Of a DNA stretch of 54,553 bases, positions 34,368 to 44,946 are shown in pieces. Numbering within the stretch: position 1 is the stretch's first letter; every line of letters starts with the position of its first letter. The notes beneath the pieces were generated by a model. The model made no database searches. It saw nothing but the letters and a program-made list of their open reading frames with translations, and was not told where the DNA came from. Both the position numbers and the translations under genes were made by a program. Source of the stretch: Actinomycetes bacterium (GTDB lineage Bacteria > Actinomycetota > Actinomycetes > JAHEKZ01); the NCBI GenBank assembly GCA_027118455.1, contig JAJAYZ010000048.1, forward strand, positions 1-54,553, given 5' to 3'.

Positions 34368-36325
34368 CAGGCTCGCAACGTCTCGACGCCGGCGCCGATC
34401 GCGGTGAGCGGCAGCAACTGCTTTCCGGTCGGCCCGGTCTCGATGTCAGTGCCCATCTGGGGGCAGACCCCGCAGTCGAAGCACGGCGTCCAGCGGCAGT
34501 CCTCGACCTCGACATCGTTCAGCGAGTCCTGCCAGTCCTCCCACAACCAGTCTTTGTCGAGTCCGGAGTCGAGGTGGTCCCACGGCAGCACTTCAGAGAA
34601 CTCGCGCTCACGGGTGGTGTACCAGTCGACGTCGATGGGCTCGCTCGCCAGCGACTGCTCGGCGCATCGCATCCAGCGCTCGAAGCTGAAGTGCTCACTC
34701 CATCCGTCGAATCGTCCACCGTCGCGCCATACCGCCTCAATCACTGCGCCAACGCGTCGGTCACCGCGGGAGAGCAAACCTTCGACGATTCCTGGCTTGC
34801 CGTCGTGGTAGCGGAAGCCGATGGCCTTACCGAACTGCCGGTCGTCGCGGATGTTGTTGCGGAGTTTGGCCAGACGCGCGTCTGTAGTCTCGTGGTCGAG
34901 CTGGGCCGCCCACTGGAACGGGGTGTGTGGCTTCGGAACGAAACCACCGATCGACACCGTGCAGCGGATGTCTTTGCGGCCGGCGACCTCGCGTCCGGTC
35001 TTGATCACCTCGCGTGCGAGGGTGGCGATTTGCAGGACGTCCTCATCAGTCTCGGTGGGGAGCCCGCACATGAAGTAGAGCTTCACCTGACGCCAGCCGT
35101 TGCCATAGGCGGTAGCGACCGTGCGGATGAGGTCCTCCTCGGTCACCATCTTGTTGATCACCCGGCGAATGCGCTCGCTGCCGCCTTCCGGGGCGAACGT
35201 CAGGCCAGAGCGACGGCCATTGCGGCTCAACTCGTTGGCGAGGTCGATGTTGAACGCGTCGACCCGCGTGCTCGGAAGTGAGAGCGAGGTGTTGGTGCCC
35301 TCGTAGCGATCGGCCAGACCTTTCGCGACCTCCTTGATCTCGGAGTGGTCAGCGCTCGACAGTGAGAGCAGACCGACTTCCTCGAAACCGGTCGACTGCA
35401 GCGCCTGCTCGACCATCTCGCCGATGCCGGTGATGCTGCGCTCGCGCACCGGTCGGGTGATCATGCCCGCCTGACAGAACCGGCACCCACGCGTGCAGCC
35501 GCGGAAGATCTCAACACTCGCGCGTTCGTGAACGCTCTCGGCGAGCGGTACGAGTGGCTTCTTCGGGTACGGCCAAGCATCGAGGTCGGTGACGGTGTGC
35601 TTGCTGACGCGCCAGGGCACCCCAGGGCGGTTGGGGACGACCCGCTTGATGCGGCCGTCGGGAAGGTACTCAACGTCATAGACGGCGGGAACGTCGACGC
35701 CGCCGGTCTGGGCCAGCCGCATCAACATCTGCTCGCGACCGCCCGGTGACCCTTCAGCCTTGAAGCCGCGGATGAGGTCGGTGATCTCCAGCGCCACCTG
35801 CTCGCCGTCACCGAGGACGGCCGCGTCGATGAACCTAGCGATCGGCTCGGGGTTGAACGCCGCGTGGCCACCGGCCAGCACGATGGGGTGCTCGTCGGTG
35901 CGGTCTGCGGCGTGCAGCGGGATACCGGCGAGGTCGAGTGCGGTGAGCATGTTGGTGTAGCCGAGCTCGGTGGAGAAGGAGAGGCCGAAGACGTCGAATG
36001 CGCCGATCGGTCGGTGGGCGTCGACGGTGAACTGCGGGACACCGTGCTCACGCATCAGCGTCTCCAGGTCCGACCAGACTGAGTAGGTGCGCTCCGCGAG
36101 AACGTCGGACTGCTCGTTGAGGACCTCGTAGAGGATCTGGACGCCTTGGTTGGGCACCCCGATCTCGTAGGCGTCCGGGTACATCAGCGCCCATCGCACC
36201 GTGGTGGACTCCCACTCCTTACTGACCGCGTTCAGCTCACCTCCGACGTACTGGATCGGCTTCTGCACCAGGGGCAGCAACGCTTCGAGTCGGGGAAAGA
36301 CCGACTCAGCCTTGACCGCCGACAT
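34367..36325 (-). CDS. TIGR03960 family B12-binding radical SAM protein
   Basis: 652 residues from MSAVKAESVFPRLEALL at 36325; the longer frame crosses a promoter region. An N-terminal B12-binding-like region includes GVQILYEVLN and FDVFGLSFSTELGYTN. The radical SAM cluster motif is CTRGCRFCQAG (CxxxCxxC), followed by FAPEGGSERIRRVINK and CGLPTETDEDV. A C-terminal CFDCGVCPQ cysteine cluster suggests a second iron-sulfur site. Activity is unknown; methylation or another radical modification is expected. It pairs with the following DUF2344 gene. Confidence 0.9.
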   Translation of the reverse strand: MSAVKAESVFPRLEALLPLVQKPIQYVGGELNAVSKEWESTTVRWALMYPDAYEIGVPNQGVQILYEVLNEQSDVLAERTYSVWSDLETLMREHGVPQFTVDAHRPIGAFDVFGLSFSTELGYTNMLTALDLAGIPLHAADRTDEHPIVLAGGHAAFNPEPIARFIDAAVLGDGEQVALEITDLIRGFKAEGSPGGREQMLMRLAQTGGVDVPAVYDVEYLPDGRIKRVVPNRPGVPWRVSKHTVTDLDAWPYPKKPLVPLAESVHERASVEIFRGCTRGCRFCQAGMITRPVRERSITGIGEMVEQALQSTGFEEVGLLSLSSADHSEIKEVAKGLADRYEGTNTSLSLPSTRVDAFNIDLANELSRNGRRSGLTFAPEGGSERIRRVINKMVTEEDLIRTVATAYGNGWRQVKLYFMCGLPTETDEDVLQIATLAREVIKTGREVAGRKDIRCTVSIGGFVPKPHTPFQWAAQLDHETTDARLAKLRNNIRDDRQFGKAIGFRYHDGKPGIVEGLLSRGDRRVGAVIEAVWRDGGRFDGWSEHFSFERWMRCAEQSLASEPIDVDWYTTREREFSEVLPWDHLDSGLDKDWLWEDWQDSLNDVEVEDCRWTPCFDCGVCPQMGTDIETGPTGKQLLPLTAIGAGVETLRA

Positions 36326-36411
36326 AGAGAACCTCCGAAAGGTGGGGCGAGCCCAGCATGTGCGGAGAGCCCGGGCAACGGCCCCAGGGTACGCGGCCCC
36401 CCACAATCCCG

Positions 36412-36451
36412 CCGAGCATCCCTCTGGGTGCCACCCAGGGGGATGTCTCGG
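36412..36451 (-). terminator. Strong hairpin after rodA
   Basis: Three stem segments, ccgag/ctcgg, catccc/gggatg and ctgggtg/cacccag, form a long imperfect hairpin 8 bases after the rodA stop. It separates the elongasome cluster from the radical SAM genes, so it is likely the terminator of the mre-rod operon. Confidence 0.7.
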
Positions 36452-36458
36452 CGCGAAG

Positions 36459-37643
36459 TTAGCGGACCGAGCGGCGCAGGTGCACGTTTTCGAGTAGACC
36501 GATTGCCATCCAGTTGGCGAACATGCTGGTGCCGCCGTAGGAGACGAACGGCAGTGGGACGCCGGTGACGGGCATGATCCCGATCACCATGCCGACGTTC
36601 TGGAACATCTGGAAGGTGAACCAGCAGACGATGCCGGTGGCCATCAGAGTCCCGAAGAGGTCCTCAGCCCGCATCGCAATGCGCAGAGCACGCCAGATCA
36701 GCACCCCGAAGAGCAAGAGCAGTCCGGCGCTTCCGACGAAGCCGAGCTCTTCACCAACGACGGTGAAGATGAAGTCGGTCTGCTGCTCGGGGACGAACTC
36801 ACCACCAGTCTGGGTTCCTTGGAAGAGCCCGGCGCCAAACAGCCCACCAGAACCAACAGCAATCCGAGCCTGGTTCGTGTTGTAACCAACGCCTTGCGGA
36901 TCGAGATCGGGGTTGGCGAAGGCCAAAAGCCGGTCGATCTGGTACTGGTCGAGCACCCCTACCTGCACCGCGACGAACGCACCGACAACGCCGAGCGCCA
37001 ACAACGCGACCAGCCACCAGATCCGGATTCCCGCGACGGCGAGGATGCCGAGCACGATCATGCCCATGACAACCGCAGTGCCAAGGTCGGGCTGAAGCAT
37101 CACCAGCCCAATCGGAATCGCCGCGACGAGGAGTGCGAATGCGACGTCGGGCAGCTGCGGCTCGGTCTCACCGTCGCGACGTTCGGCGAGCAGCATCGCC
37201 AGCCCCACGGCCAGCGCAACCTTCATGAACTCCGAGGGCTGGATCGAGAACCCACCGGGCAGCTGGATCCACGCTTGCGCCCCGTTCACCTCGGTTCCGA
37301 CGACGAGAACCGCAACAAGCCCGACGACCGATGCGATGTAGACGAACGGTGCGTAGGCACGGAGCGTGCGGTAGTCGAAGAGCATCGTGGCGAAGCCGAG
37401 GCCTAGTCCGATCACAAGGTTGAGCAGGTGGCGCTTGAGGTAGGCCTGCGGGTCCTCCCCTGCTGCGGCGACGCGCGTCGCCGAGTAGACAAGGACCGCA
37501 CCGGCGACACTCAGGCCCAGAGCGGCGATGAAAAGCACCCAGTCAAAGCGACGCAGGAGCGAGTCGCGACTGGTCGCGCGCGAGCGCAGCGACTGGCGCC
37601 GCCGCCGCGCTGGCGCAATGGTCTGCGGGTAGCCCAGGGTCAT
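36459..37643 (-). CDS. rodA: RodA, rod-shape peptidoglycan polymerase
   Basis: 394 residues with about ten membrane segments. It is the SEDS-family glycosyltransferase that polymerises lipid II for side-wall growth, working with PBP2. Motifs include GGFSIQPSEFMKVALAVGLA, PDLGTAVVMGMIVL and the end GVPLPFVSYGGTSMFANWMAIGLL. It overlaps mrdA by 4 bases, matching their joint function. Confidence 0.96.
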   Translation of the reverse strand: MTLGYPQTIAPARRRRQSLRSRATSRDSLLRRFDWVLFIAALGLSVAGAVLVYSATRVAAAGEDPQAYLKRHLLNLVIGLGLGFATMLFDYRTLRAYAPFVYIASVVGLVAVLVVGTEVNGAQAWIQLPGGFSIQPSEFMKVALAVGLAMLLAERRDGETEPQLPDVAFALLVAAIPIGLVMLQPDLGTAVVMGMIVLGILAVAGIRIWWLVALLALGVVGAFVAVQVGVLDQYQIDRLLAFANPDLDPQGVGYNTNQARIAVGSGGLFGAGLFQGTQTGGEFVPEQQTDFIFTVVGEELGFVGSAGLLLLFGVLIWRALRIAMRAEDLFGTLMATGIVCWFTFQMFQNVGMVIGIMPVTGVPLPFVSYGGTSMFANWMAIGLLENVHLRRSVR

Positions 37644-39868
37644 AGCGCCCGCGCCCTACGCCGTCTGCTGTTCCGCTTGGACTTCTTCTCGCCGGTGTTC
37701 GCTGCCGGGATGCCACTCGCGGAGGAACCGGGAAGCCCGTCGTCCTTGGGAAGATCGATCGTGCCGTCCGGGTTGACGGTCGGCAGGCTGGTGATGGGTT
37801 TGCCGTCAGGGACGATCGCCTTGCTCGGGATCAGCTGCGACCCCTCGACGCCGAAGATCGCCTTGTATATCTCATTGACGCTGGGCGCTGAGGTTCCGGA
37901 CCCCGTTCCACCCTCGGGGACCATCATCAGGACCACGTACTTCGGGTCGTCTGCCGGTGCGTAGGAGGCGAACCACGAGGTGCTCGCTTTCCCTTCCACC
38001 TGACCGGTTCCGGTCTTGGCCGCGATCGGCAGTTTGTCCAAGGGGAAGGTCGTGTACCGGTAGGCGGCCGAACCCGATACGGGGACGTTGGCCAGCGCGT
38101 TCTGGATGTACTGAACAGTGGCGCCGGTGGCTGGAACTTGACCCTGGTCCTTCGGCTCGAACTCCTTGACCACCTCGCCCTCCGGCGACATTACGGCGCG
38201 CGCAACCTGCGGGCGGTAAAGCGTCCCGCCGTTGGCGATCGCCGCGTACGCTCGCGCAGTCTGCAGCGGGGTGGACAGCACGTCTCCCTGACCGATCACC
38301 GACAGAATCGCATCACCGGGCCGCGTCTGGTAGCCGTCGACGCAGAGCTCTGCGTAGAGCTGCTGGAAGTACGAGTCATTCACTTCTTGTGGAGAGCCTT
38401 GCTCATCAAAGTTGCAGTAGAAGTCCTTGTTCGCAGCCCAGTAGTCGCGCCGCCACTGGCGGTCGGGAATGCGGCCAGCGTTCTCACCAGGAAGGTCAAT
38501 GCCGGTCGCCGAGCCGTAGCCGAACCCGCGTGCGGTGTTCATCAGGTACTCGGGGGCATCTGGCCCGGCGTCGAGCCCACCCTCGTCGACGTACATGTTG
38601 TAGGCCAGCCCGAAGAACACTGTGTTGCACGAAACTTCCAACGCACGGGCCACCGTCATGGGCTCGTTCATGCCAGCTTCAAAGTTTGTGAACGATTGGG
38701 TCGAACCGGGAACGACGAACTGGTCCGAACACTGGTAGGGGCCGTCGAGGCTGTACCCGGCTGCTGCCGCAGCCGCAGCGCCCACGATCTTGAAGGTTGA
38801 CGCAGGCGCATACTCACCGGAGATCGCTCGGTTGATGAGTGGGAAGTTCGCCTTCTCGCTCGCGAGGCGCTCGTACTGGTTGTTGGTCACGCCTCCAACC
38901 CAGAGCGCCGGGTTGTAGTCGGGGTAGCTGGCCATAGCCACAACGCGTCCGGTATCGACCTCCATGACGACCGCTGCACCGGTGTCGGCGGGGTAGCCGC
39001 TGTCCGTCCCGTTCTCGACAGCCACGTGGGCGCGGTCGATGGCAGCCTTGAGCTGGTCCTCAACGACCTTCTGGACGTGCGCATCGATGCTGGTGACCAG
39101 GTAGTCCCCAGGTGTCGCGTCACGTTCAGCGACCGTGCCGGTGACGTTGCCTGCTGAGTCGACGGCAAGCTTCTTGACGCCCGGCTTACCCCGGAGGTAC
39201 TCGTCGTAGACCTGCTCGAGACCAGCGCGACCGACGAGGTCGAAGCTGGTGTAGGTACTGCCGCGGCGTCCGTCTTGCTTCTCAGCTGCCGCCAGCTCGT
39301 CGGCGTTGATCGGTCCGATGTAGCCGAGCAAGTGTGCAGCGTTGACGCCGAACGGCTTCGGGTAGTCGCGGACGGCGGTCATCTCTGCAGTGACGCCGGG
39401 GAACTCTTCGCTGCGCTCCATCACCTGAAGGGCGACGCCGGAGGGGACGTCTTCTGCAACGGGGATGGGCTGGTAGGGCGAACCGTTCCAGCAGATGGGT
39501 GGGTCGGCAGCCCCAGGGGACCCGCAGAGCGTCAGTTGCTTGTCAAGCTTGGGGTAGGGGGCGCGCAAGACGTCAGCGAGCTTGCGCACCACTGGCTTGC
39601 CGTCATTGGGAAGGTCGAGGATGGTCGACCTGTCGACTGACACGACCAGTGAGGTGCGGTTCTGGACCAGGGGACGCCCTTGGGCATCGAGAATCGCACC
39701 ACGGACTGCGGGTGTGACGACCTCGCGGATCCGGTTCTCTGAGGCAGCTGCCTGGTACTCCTGACCGGCGACGACCTGCATGTACCAGAGGCGTCCGCCG
39801 AGCGCGGCCAGAAGGGAGAAGACGAGAACCTGCAGGACGATGAGACGGGTCCGCGAACGGTCGGTCAC
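37640..39868 (-). CDS. mrdA: Penicillin-binding protein 2 (elongasome transpeptidase)
   Basis: 742 residues. Membrane anchor at about residues 8-28, a dimerisation domain from about 45, then the transpeptidase. The active-site tetrad is STFK (Ser357), with SCN (in EVSCNTVFFG) and KTGT. It cross-links the glycan made by RodA. The family pattern GRP(L)VQNRTSLVVSVDR after the anchor is as expected. It is followed by rodA and lies 140 bases after mreD. Confidence 0.96.
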   Translation of the reverse strand: MTDRSRTRLIVLQVLVFSLLAALGGRLWYMQVVAGQEYQAAASENRIREVVTPAVRGAILDAQGRPLVQNRTSLVVSVDRSTILDLPNDGKPVVRKLADVLRAPYPKLDKQLTLCGSPGAADPPICWNGSPYQPIPVAEDVPSGVALQVMERSEEFPGVTAEMTAVRDYPKPFGVNAAHLLGYIGPINADELAAAEKQDGRRGSTYTSFDLVGRAGLEQVYDEYLRGKPGVKKLAVDSAGNVTGTVAERDATPGDYLVTSIDAHVQKVVEDQLKAAIDRAHVAVENGTDSGYPADTGAAVVMEVDTGRVVAMASYPDYNPALWVGGVTNNQYERLASEKANFPLINRAISGEYAPASTFKIVGAAAAAAAGYSLDGPYQCSDQFVVPGSTQSFTNFEAGMNEPMTVARALEVSCNTVFFGLAYNMYVDEGGLDAGPDAPEYLMNTARGFGYGSATGIDLPGENAGRIPDRQWRRDYWAANKDFYCNFDEQGSPQEVNDSYFQQLYAELCVDGYQTRPGDAILSVIGQGDVLSTPLQTARAYAAIANGGTLYRPQVARAVMSPEGEVVKEFEPKDQGQVPATGATVQYIQNALANVPVSGSAAYRYTTFPLDKLPIAAKTGTGQVEGKASTSWFASYAPADDPKYVVLMMVPEGGTGSGTSAPSVNEIYKAIFGVEGSQLIPSKAIVPDGKPITSLPTVNPDGTIDLPKDDGLPGSSASGIPAANTGEKKSKRNSRRRRARAL

Positions 39869-40010
39869 TCTCGTCTCCCTGAGGCATCGGTCGTCGGCGG
39901 TCGGGGCGGCGTCCCCAGGTACTGACGACCAGCGCGGCGGTGGCGTTCCGTCAATCGACCGTGATGGGCATCACAGATTTTCGCCCAGCGCCGGCTGTTC
40001 GGGCCTGCTA

Positions 40011-40523
40011 CTACGCCAACGTCGGGTTGATCGCCGTGCGACGGGTCAGCGCCATCACACCAGGAATCACAAAGGGAGCTAGTAACAGATCGTACAGAAC
40101 ACTGGACACCATGGTCGAAACCACGAGGTCACCGGAAATCCTCGGATCACCGAAGAGCAATCCCAGGCCCGCGAAGAGCAAGGCAGCGAGCGCGGCGAGC
40201 CCAGCGACCGCGCCAAGCACGATCAGGACCGAGCGTTTGGCGTCGACCTGGATCTGTCCGGCGAGGTAGCCGATCAAACAGAAGACCAGCGCCCACCGAC
40301 CCACCTCGGTGGCGGTGGGAGGCATGAGGTCGACGAGCAGCCCTGCCCCGAACCCGATTGATGCACCAGCCATGGGGCCGACGACGACAGCCAGCCCGAT
40401 GACCACCAGCAGAACCAGGTCCGGGCCAGCACCAGGCAGTGGCAGCCGATTGACAACTGTCACCTGCACCACAGCGGCGCTGAGGATCAGCAGCACACTG
40501 AGGATCACGCGGCTGAAGGTCAT
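40011..40523 (-). CDS. mreD: MreD, rod-shape membrane protein
   Basis: 170 residues with about five hydrophobic segments, as for MreD. The start is the ATG at 40523, placed 10 bases after the mreC stop. The longer frame to 40748 is a shadow of mreC. Recognisable block: GLLVDLMPPTATEVGRWALVF. It links MreC to the membrane part of the elongasome. Confidence 0.92.
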   Translation of the reverse strand: MTFSRVILSVLLILSAAVVQVTVVNRLPLPGAGPDLVLLVVIGLAVVVGPMAGASIGFGAGLLVDLMPPTATEVGRWALVFCLIGYLAGQIQVDAKRSVLIVLGAVAGLAALAALLFAGLGLLFGDPRISGDLVVSTMVSSVLYDLLLAPFVIPGVMALTRRTAINPTLA

Positions 40524-40533
40524 GGTCTCGACC

Positions 40534-41469
40534 TCATGGTGAGGGTGAGGGGCTCGGCGATGGACTGGCAGAGGTGCTCGCTGTCGCAGTTGGGGTTGGC
40601 GTAGGCGTTGGCGTTGGCGCGACAAGCGCATTTCGCGGGTCACGGCGCGGAGGCTCGATGACGATGCCGACCAGGTCGAGAGCGGTGAGCTGCGCATAGG
40701 GCTCGACCTCGGCCAACCGGGACAGACCGCCGGGAGTGGCGATGACATCGGTCACCTCACCGATCGGGACACCGGGGACGAAGGGCCGGCCGTTGGGACT
40801 TCCCAACGTCACGACAACGTTGCCCGTCTCGACCACCGCCTGGGGGTTGTACAGCTCAAGACCGAGCGGATCACGACCCTTGCCCTGGAGGAAGCCGGTC
40901 TCACCCGACACAGCCAGTCGAGCGCCGACGCCGAACGCCGGGTCGGTCAGCAACAAGATCGTCGCCGTTCCGGGACCGACAGCGATGACTCGGCCGACCA
41001 GGCCGTCACCACTCAGGACCGTTTGGTTGCGGTGCACTCCGTCGCGCGTTCCGGAGTCAACGGTCACCGTTTGGGCATACCCGTTCTCAGCCGCGACTGC
41101 AATCACCTGGGACGGCACGATCTTGTACCCCCCGAGTGAGGAAACCCGAAGCAGCTTGTCGAGCTCGTCAACACGTGACTGATCAAGAGGCGCGGTCAGC
41201 AGCTGGCGACGAAGCTCGTCATTGTCAGCCTCGAGCGCGTCGATCCGGTCGGCGTTGGAGTTGATGGATGTGACGCCGTCGATGAAGTCCGATACCGGGT
41301 TCACGACGGCCGCCGCTGCGCGTTCGATCGGGCCAAGGACGGTAGACGCTGTTTCGCGCACCCGGTCGAGGATCGAGCCAGTGCCACCACGGGCGTCCAG
41401 CGTGATGAACGTGAACGCGGTCAGCAGCAGCACCGCGAGCACGATCCTGGTCCGGCGGGAGTCCCTCAT
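40534..41469 (-). CDS. mreC: MreC, rod-shape determining protein
   Basis: 311 residues. One N-terminal membrane segment, a coiled-coil stretch at about residues 60-95 (INSNADRIDALEADNDELRRQL), then two beta-barrel domains ending near residue 270 (GLVGRVIAVGPGTATILLLTD is typical). The last 35 residues are a Thr/Pro/Ser-Ala repeat tail (PTPTPT, SPSPSP). MreC holds the elongasome together outside the membrane. Confidence 0.94.
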   Translation of the reverse strand: MRDSRRTRIVLAVLLLTAFTFITLDARGGTGSILDRVRETASTVLGPIERAAAAVVNPVSDFIDGVTSINSNADRIDALEADNDELRRQLLTAPLDQSRVDELDKLLRVSSLGGYKIVPSQVIAVAAENGYAQTVTVDSGTRDGVHRNQTVLSGDGLVGRVIAVGPGTATILLLTDPAFGVGARLAVSGETGFLQGKGRDPLGLELYNPQAVVETGNVVVTLGSPNGRPFVPGVPIGEVTDVIATPGGLSRLAEVEPYAQLTALDLVGIVIEPPRRDPRNALVAPTPTPTPTPTATASTSASPSPSPSPSP

Positions 41470-41522
41470 TGTCAGCGCAGCCTAGATGACAGTGACGGAC
41501 ATCTGCCGGAGTGGACTCCGGC

Positions 41523-42551
41523 TCAGCGGCGCGGCTCGGAGATCAGGACCTGTTGCAGAGCCTCGAACTCCTCGACGCACTTGCCGGAGCCCAGGGCCAC
41601 CGAGTCGAGCGGGCTGTCGGCGATCAGGATCGGCATGCCGGTCTCGTGCTTGAGGCGCTCGTCAAGACCCTTGAGGAGCGCGCCACCACCGGTGAGCACG
41701 ATGCCACGGTCCATGATGTCGCCGGAGAGCTCGGGCGGGCACTTGTCGAGCGTGGTCTTGACCGCGTCAACGATCTGGTTGACCGGCTCTTCAAGCGCCT
41801 TACGGATCTCTTCAGCTGAGACGACGATCGTCTTCGGCAGACCGGAGACGAGGTCGCGTCCACGGATCTCGGCGTGCGGCTCATCCGGAATCGGAAAGGC
41901 CGATCCGATCGCCATCTTGATTTCTTCGGACGTGCGCTCCCCGAGAAGAAGAGAGTACTCCTTCTTCACATAGTGGATGATCGCGTTGTCGAGCTCATCG
42001 CCACCGACCCGGATGCTCTGCGCGGTGACGATTCCGCCGAGCGAGATGACCGCAACCTCAGTGGTCCCGCCGCCGATGTCGACGACCATGTTGCCCATCG
42101 GCTCGTGGACGGGAAGCCCGGCACCAATCGCTGCAGCCATCGGCTCTTCGATGATGTAGACCTTACGCGCGCCAGCGGCGTAGCCGGCGTCCTTGACCGC
42201 ACGCTGCTCGACACCGGTGATGCCGCTGGGCACACAGACGACGATGCGCGGCTTGGCCAGATGACGCCGCTTGTGCACCTTCTGGATGAAGTAACGGAGC
42301 ATGCGCTCGGTGGTGTCGAAGTCGGCGATGACGCCGTCCTTGAGCGGGCGGATCGCCACGATGTTGCCGGGGGTGCGGCCGATCATCTTCTTGGCGTCGG
42401 CGCCCACGGCCAGGATTCCACCGGTGGTTTGGTTGATGGCAACCACCGACGGCTCGTTGAGGACGACACCGCGGCCTCGGACGTAGACGAGGGTGTTGGC
42501 GGTGCCGAGGTCGACGGCCATGTCACGGCCGATGAACGACATTTTGCTCAT
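41523..42551 (-). CDS. mreB: MreB, bacterial actin homologue
   Basis: 342 residues from [20 protein letters not shown] at 42551; the longer frame is rejected because family members start here. Actin-fold ATPase that forms membrane filaments guiding side-wall synthesis. Phosphate-1 motif [13 protein letters not shown], phosphate-2 motif [14 protein letters not shown] and adenosine motif [15 protein letters not shown] are clear. First gene of the mreB-mreC-mreD-mrdA-rodA cluster. Its presence indicates a rod-type or lateral growth machinery in this actinomycete. Confidence 0.97.
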   Translation of the reverse strand: MSKMSFIGRDMAVDLGTANTLVYVRGRGVVLNEPSVVAINQTTGGILAVGADAKKMIGRTPGNIVAIRPLKDGVIADFDTTERMLRYFIQKVHKRRHLAKPRIVVCVPSGITGVEQRAVKDAGYAAGARKVYIIEEPMAAAIGAGLPVHEPMGNMVVDIGGGTTEVAVISLGGIVTAQSIRVGGDELDNAIIHYVKKEYSLLLGERTSEEIKMAIGSAFPIPDEPHAEIRGRDLVSGLPKTIVVSAEEIRKALEEPVNQIVDAVKTTLDKCPPELSGDIMDRGIVLTGGGALLKGLDERLKHETGMPILIADSPLDSVALGSGKCVEEFEALQQVLISEPRR

Positions 42552-42676
42552 GAGAGCCTTCCGAGAACGGGGGAAGCGCGCCTTGCTGGGACGCGGCAAC
42601 GGGCGGGAGCGTCAGCCACTCACGATACCCGCGCGCGGCCCCTGCCCCAAAAAGTCGGTAAAAGTCTCGACCTTGG

Positions 42677-43084
42677 CTAGAGCGACGGGAAGAAGAGGGC
42701 GACCTCGCGGGCAGCCGACTCTGGCGAATCAGAACCGTGAACCAGGTTCTCTTGCATCACGTTCGCGAAGTCGCCTCTGATGGTGCCAGGGGCCGACTTG
42801 ATCGGGTTGGTGACGCCCATCATGGTGCGCCAGGCCTCGGTGGCGTCGGGGCCTTCGATGACCGCGGCCAGCAGCGGTCCCCCGGTGATGAAGTCGACCA
42901 GGTCGCCGAAGAAAGGCTTGTCGGCGTGCTCGCCATAGTGGGCCTCAGCGGTGGCCCGGTCCAAGGTGCGCAGTTCGACAGCGACCAGTGAGTAGCCCCT
43001 GCGCTCGATCCGGGAGAGCACCTCTCCTACGAGGCCACGACTGACGCCGTCGGGCTTGACGAGGACAAGGGTGCGCTCGGACAC
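42677..43084 (-). CDS. ndk: Nucleoside diphosphate kinase
   Basis: 135 residues. It transfers phosphate between nucleoside di- and triphosphates. The phospho-accepting histidine is His116 in [12 protein letters not shown]; the N-terminus [19 protein letters not shown] is the family start. The folC-DUF4233-ndk order is common in actinomycetes. Confidence 0.97.
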   Translation of the reverse strand: MSERTLVLVKPDGVSRGLVGEVLSRIERRGYSLVAVELRTLDRATAEAHYGEHADKPFFGDLVDFITGGPLLAAVIEGPDATEAWRTMMGVTNPIKSAPGTIRGDFANVMQENLVHGSDSPESAAREVALFFPSL

Positions 43085-43147
43085 TAAGTGCTCCTCAGAA
43101 GCTGGCTCCAGACGGGTCGGCAGGGGCCGACCAGGACGGGCGAAACT

Positions 43148-43516
43148 CTAGCCAGCGGAATCTGGGGGCGGTCCCCCCGGGTCGTCAACCCCGGCCCACC
43201 GTTCGTCGTGCAGCTCCTCGCCACGGCGACCAACCTTGAGGCCAACCACCCAGAGCAGCACGAAGAGGCCGCCGACCAAGAACATGGCATGGACCACAAA
43301 CCCGCTGGCCAACACCAAGACCTGGACCGCCCATCCCGCCTGGTAGCCCCACGGACGCGACAGTGAACCAGCCACCCCCAGGCAGACGACCGCGAGCGCA
43401 ACTCCCCCAGCAATGGCCACGCTCGGCTCGACGCCGCCGAGCGTGATCGCGACCGGGATCGCCAGCAACACGATCAGAGCTTCGAAGGTCAAGACGCTGG
43501 CAGCAATGACGCGCAT
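43148..43516 (-). CDS. DUF4233 family membrane protein
   Basis: 122 residues with about four hydrophobic segments and a short Gly/Pro/Asp-rich tail. It starts 17 bases after folC. Members are found at this position between folC and ndk in actinomycetes and have no known role. Blocks: VLTFEALIVLLAIPVAI and GYQAGWAVQVLVLASGF. Confidence 0.85.
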   Translation of the reverse strand: MRVIAASVLTFEALIVLLAIPVAITLGGVEPSVAIAGGVALAVVCLGVAGSLSRPWGYQAGWAVQVLVLASGFVVHAMFLVGGLFVLLWVVGLKVGRRGEELHDERWAGVDDPGGPPPDSAG

Positions 43517-43533
43517 GGGATCAGTCTCCCCGC

Positions 43534-44916
43534 TCAGCGGTGCGAGCGCAGCAGGGAGCGAGCTTCGCCGACCACGGTGACCGATCCGGTCACCAGTACC
43601 CCGACGCCACCAAGGTCGCCGGAGTCCTCAGCTGCGGTCACCGCCTGCTCGATGGCGTTCGGGAGCGAGTGCTCGATGATCACCCGGTCCTCACCGAAGA
43701 TCTCGATGGCCAGGGCGCCGAGATCATCAGGGTCGACCGCACGTGGTGAGTTCGAGCGGGTGATGACCACCTCGGCCAGCAGTGGCTCGAGCACCGACAG
43801 GATCCCTTCAGCGTCCTTGTCACTCAGAATGCCGACCACTCCCACGAGACGGTTGAACGCGAAGGCATCGGTAACAGCCTCAGCCAGCGCCTCCATCCCG
43901 TGCGGGTTGTGCGCCACATCGAGCAACACGGTGGGGCTACGCCGAATCACCTCGAGCCGGCCAGGAACACTCACCGAGGCGAATCCCTCGCCAACCCGAT
44001 CACCTTCGAGCGCCGCGGCACCCCCGCCAAGGAACGCCTCAACCGCGGCCAATGCGCAGGCGGCGTTGCGGGCCTGGTGTTCACCGTGGAGGGGAAGGAA
44101 CACATTCTGGTAGGTACCGCCGACGCCCTTGATCGTGAGCACCTGCCCCCCCAGGGCGACCTGACGCTCGATGACCCCGAAGTCGAGGCCCTCGCGGAAC
44201 ACCGTTGCTCCGACCTCCACGGCACGTTCGATGAGGACGTCGGCGGCGATCGGGTCTTGCTCGGCGAGCACAATCACCATGCCCGGCTTAATGATTCCGG
44301 CCTTCTGTCCCGCGATGGTGGCCAGGTCGTCACCGAGCCAGTCCATGTGATCCATGCCGACCGGCATCACCACACCCACGGGGGGTTCGATCACGTTGGT
44401 CGAGTCCCACGCACCTCCGAGGCCTACCTCGACGACACCGACGGAGACCGGTGCGTCCGCGAAGGCGGCGAACGCCAGCAACGTGAGTACCTCGAAGAAG
44501 GTCAGCGCGCGCTCGCCATCGGCCTCGACCATCGCAATGAAGGGGGCGAGGTCTTCCCATGCAGCCAGCAGGCTCCCCGAGTCGATCAACTCACCGTCAA
44601 GCCGGATGCGCTCGCGCACCGTCTCCAGGTGCGGGCTGGTGAACCGGCCGGTGCGTAGACCATGTGCGGTCAGCAACGAGTCGATCATCGCCGTCGTTGA
44701 CGACTTGCCATTGGTGCCGGCGACATGAATCGAAGGAAAGCTGCGCTCCGGGCTACCCATCAGGTCGAGGACGGCTCGGACGCGGTCGAGGCTCGGTTCG
44801 ATCTGCGACTCAGGCGCTCGACGGATGAGTTCCACCTCAAGAGCGAGCAGCCCGTCGGCCTCTCGGCCGGCCTCGGTGCCATCCTGCGGATCGGGCGTCT
44901 GTGGGTCTGGGGTCAC
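43534..44916 (-). CDS. folC: Bifunctional dihydrofolate/folylpolyglutamate synthase
   Basis: 460 residues with the GTG start at 44916; longer frames would cross into the divergent valS start. Adds glutamate to dihydropteroate and to folates. Mur-ligase-type P-loop [15 protein letters not shown], then [23 protein letters not shown] (metal site region) and [14 protein letters not shown] in the C-terminal domain. The first 30 residues are rich in Pro/Asp and weakly conserved. Upstream is a 16-base palindrome shared with valS. Confidence 0.93.
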   Translation of the reverse strand: MTPDPQTPDPQDGTEAGREADGLLALEVELIRRAPESQIEPSLDRVRAVLDLMGSPERSFPSIHVAGTNGKSSTTAMIDSLLTAHGLRTGRFTSPHLETVRERIRLDGELIDSGSLLAAWEDLAPFIAMVEADGERALTFFEVLTLLAFAAFADAPVSVGVVEVGLGGAWDSTNVIEPPVGVVMPVGMDHMDWLGDDLATIAGQKAGIIKPGMVIVLAEQDPIAADVLIERAVEVGATVFREGLDFGVIERQVALGGQVLTIKGVGGTYQNVFLPLHGEHQARNAACALAAVEAFLGGGAAALEGDRVGEGFASVSVPGRLEVIRRSPTVLLDVAHNPHGMEALAEAVTDAFAFNRLVGVVGILSDKDAEGILSVLEPLLAEVVITRSNSPRAVDPDDLGALAIEIFGEDRVIIEHSLPNAIEQAVTAAEDSGDLGGVGVLVTGSVTVVGEARSLLRSHR

Positions 44917-44930
44917 GGGGGTAAGTCTAG

Positions 44931-44946
44931 AGAGAGGCCCCTCTCT
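44931..44946. promoter_or_regulatory. Palindrome in the folC/valS divergent gap
   Basis: agagagg-CC-cctctct is a 7-pair inverted repeat centred between the folC start (44916) and the valS start (44960). The whole gap is only 43 bases, so the repeat overlaps any promoter. It may be an operator or a transcript hairpin. It is too short to be a T-box. Confidence 0.4.
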
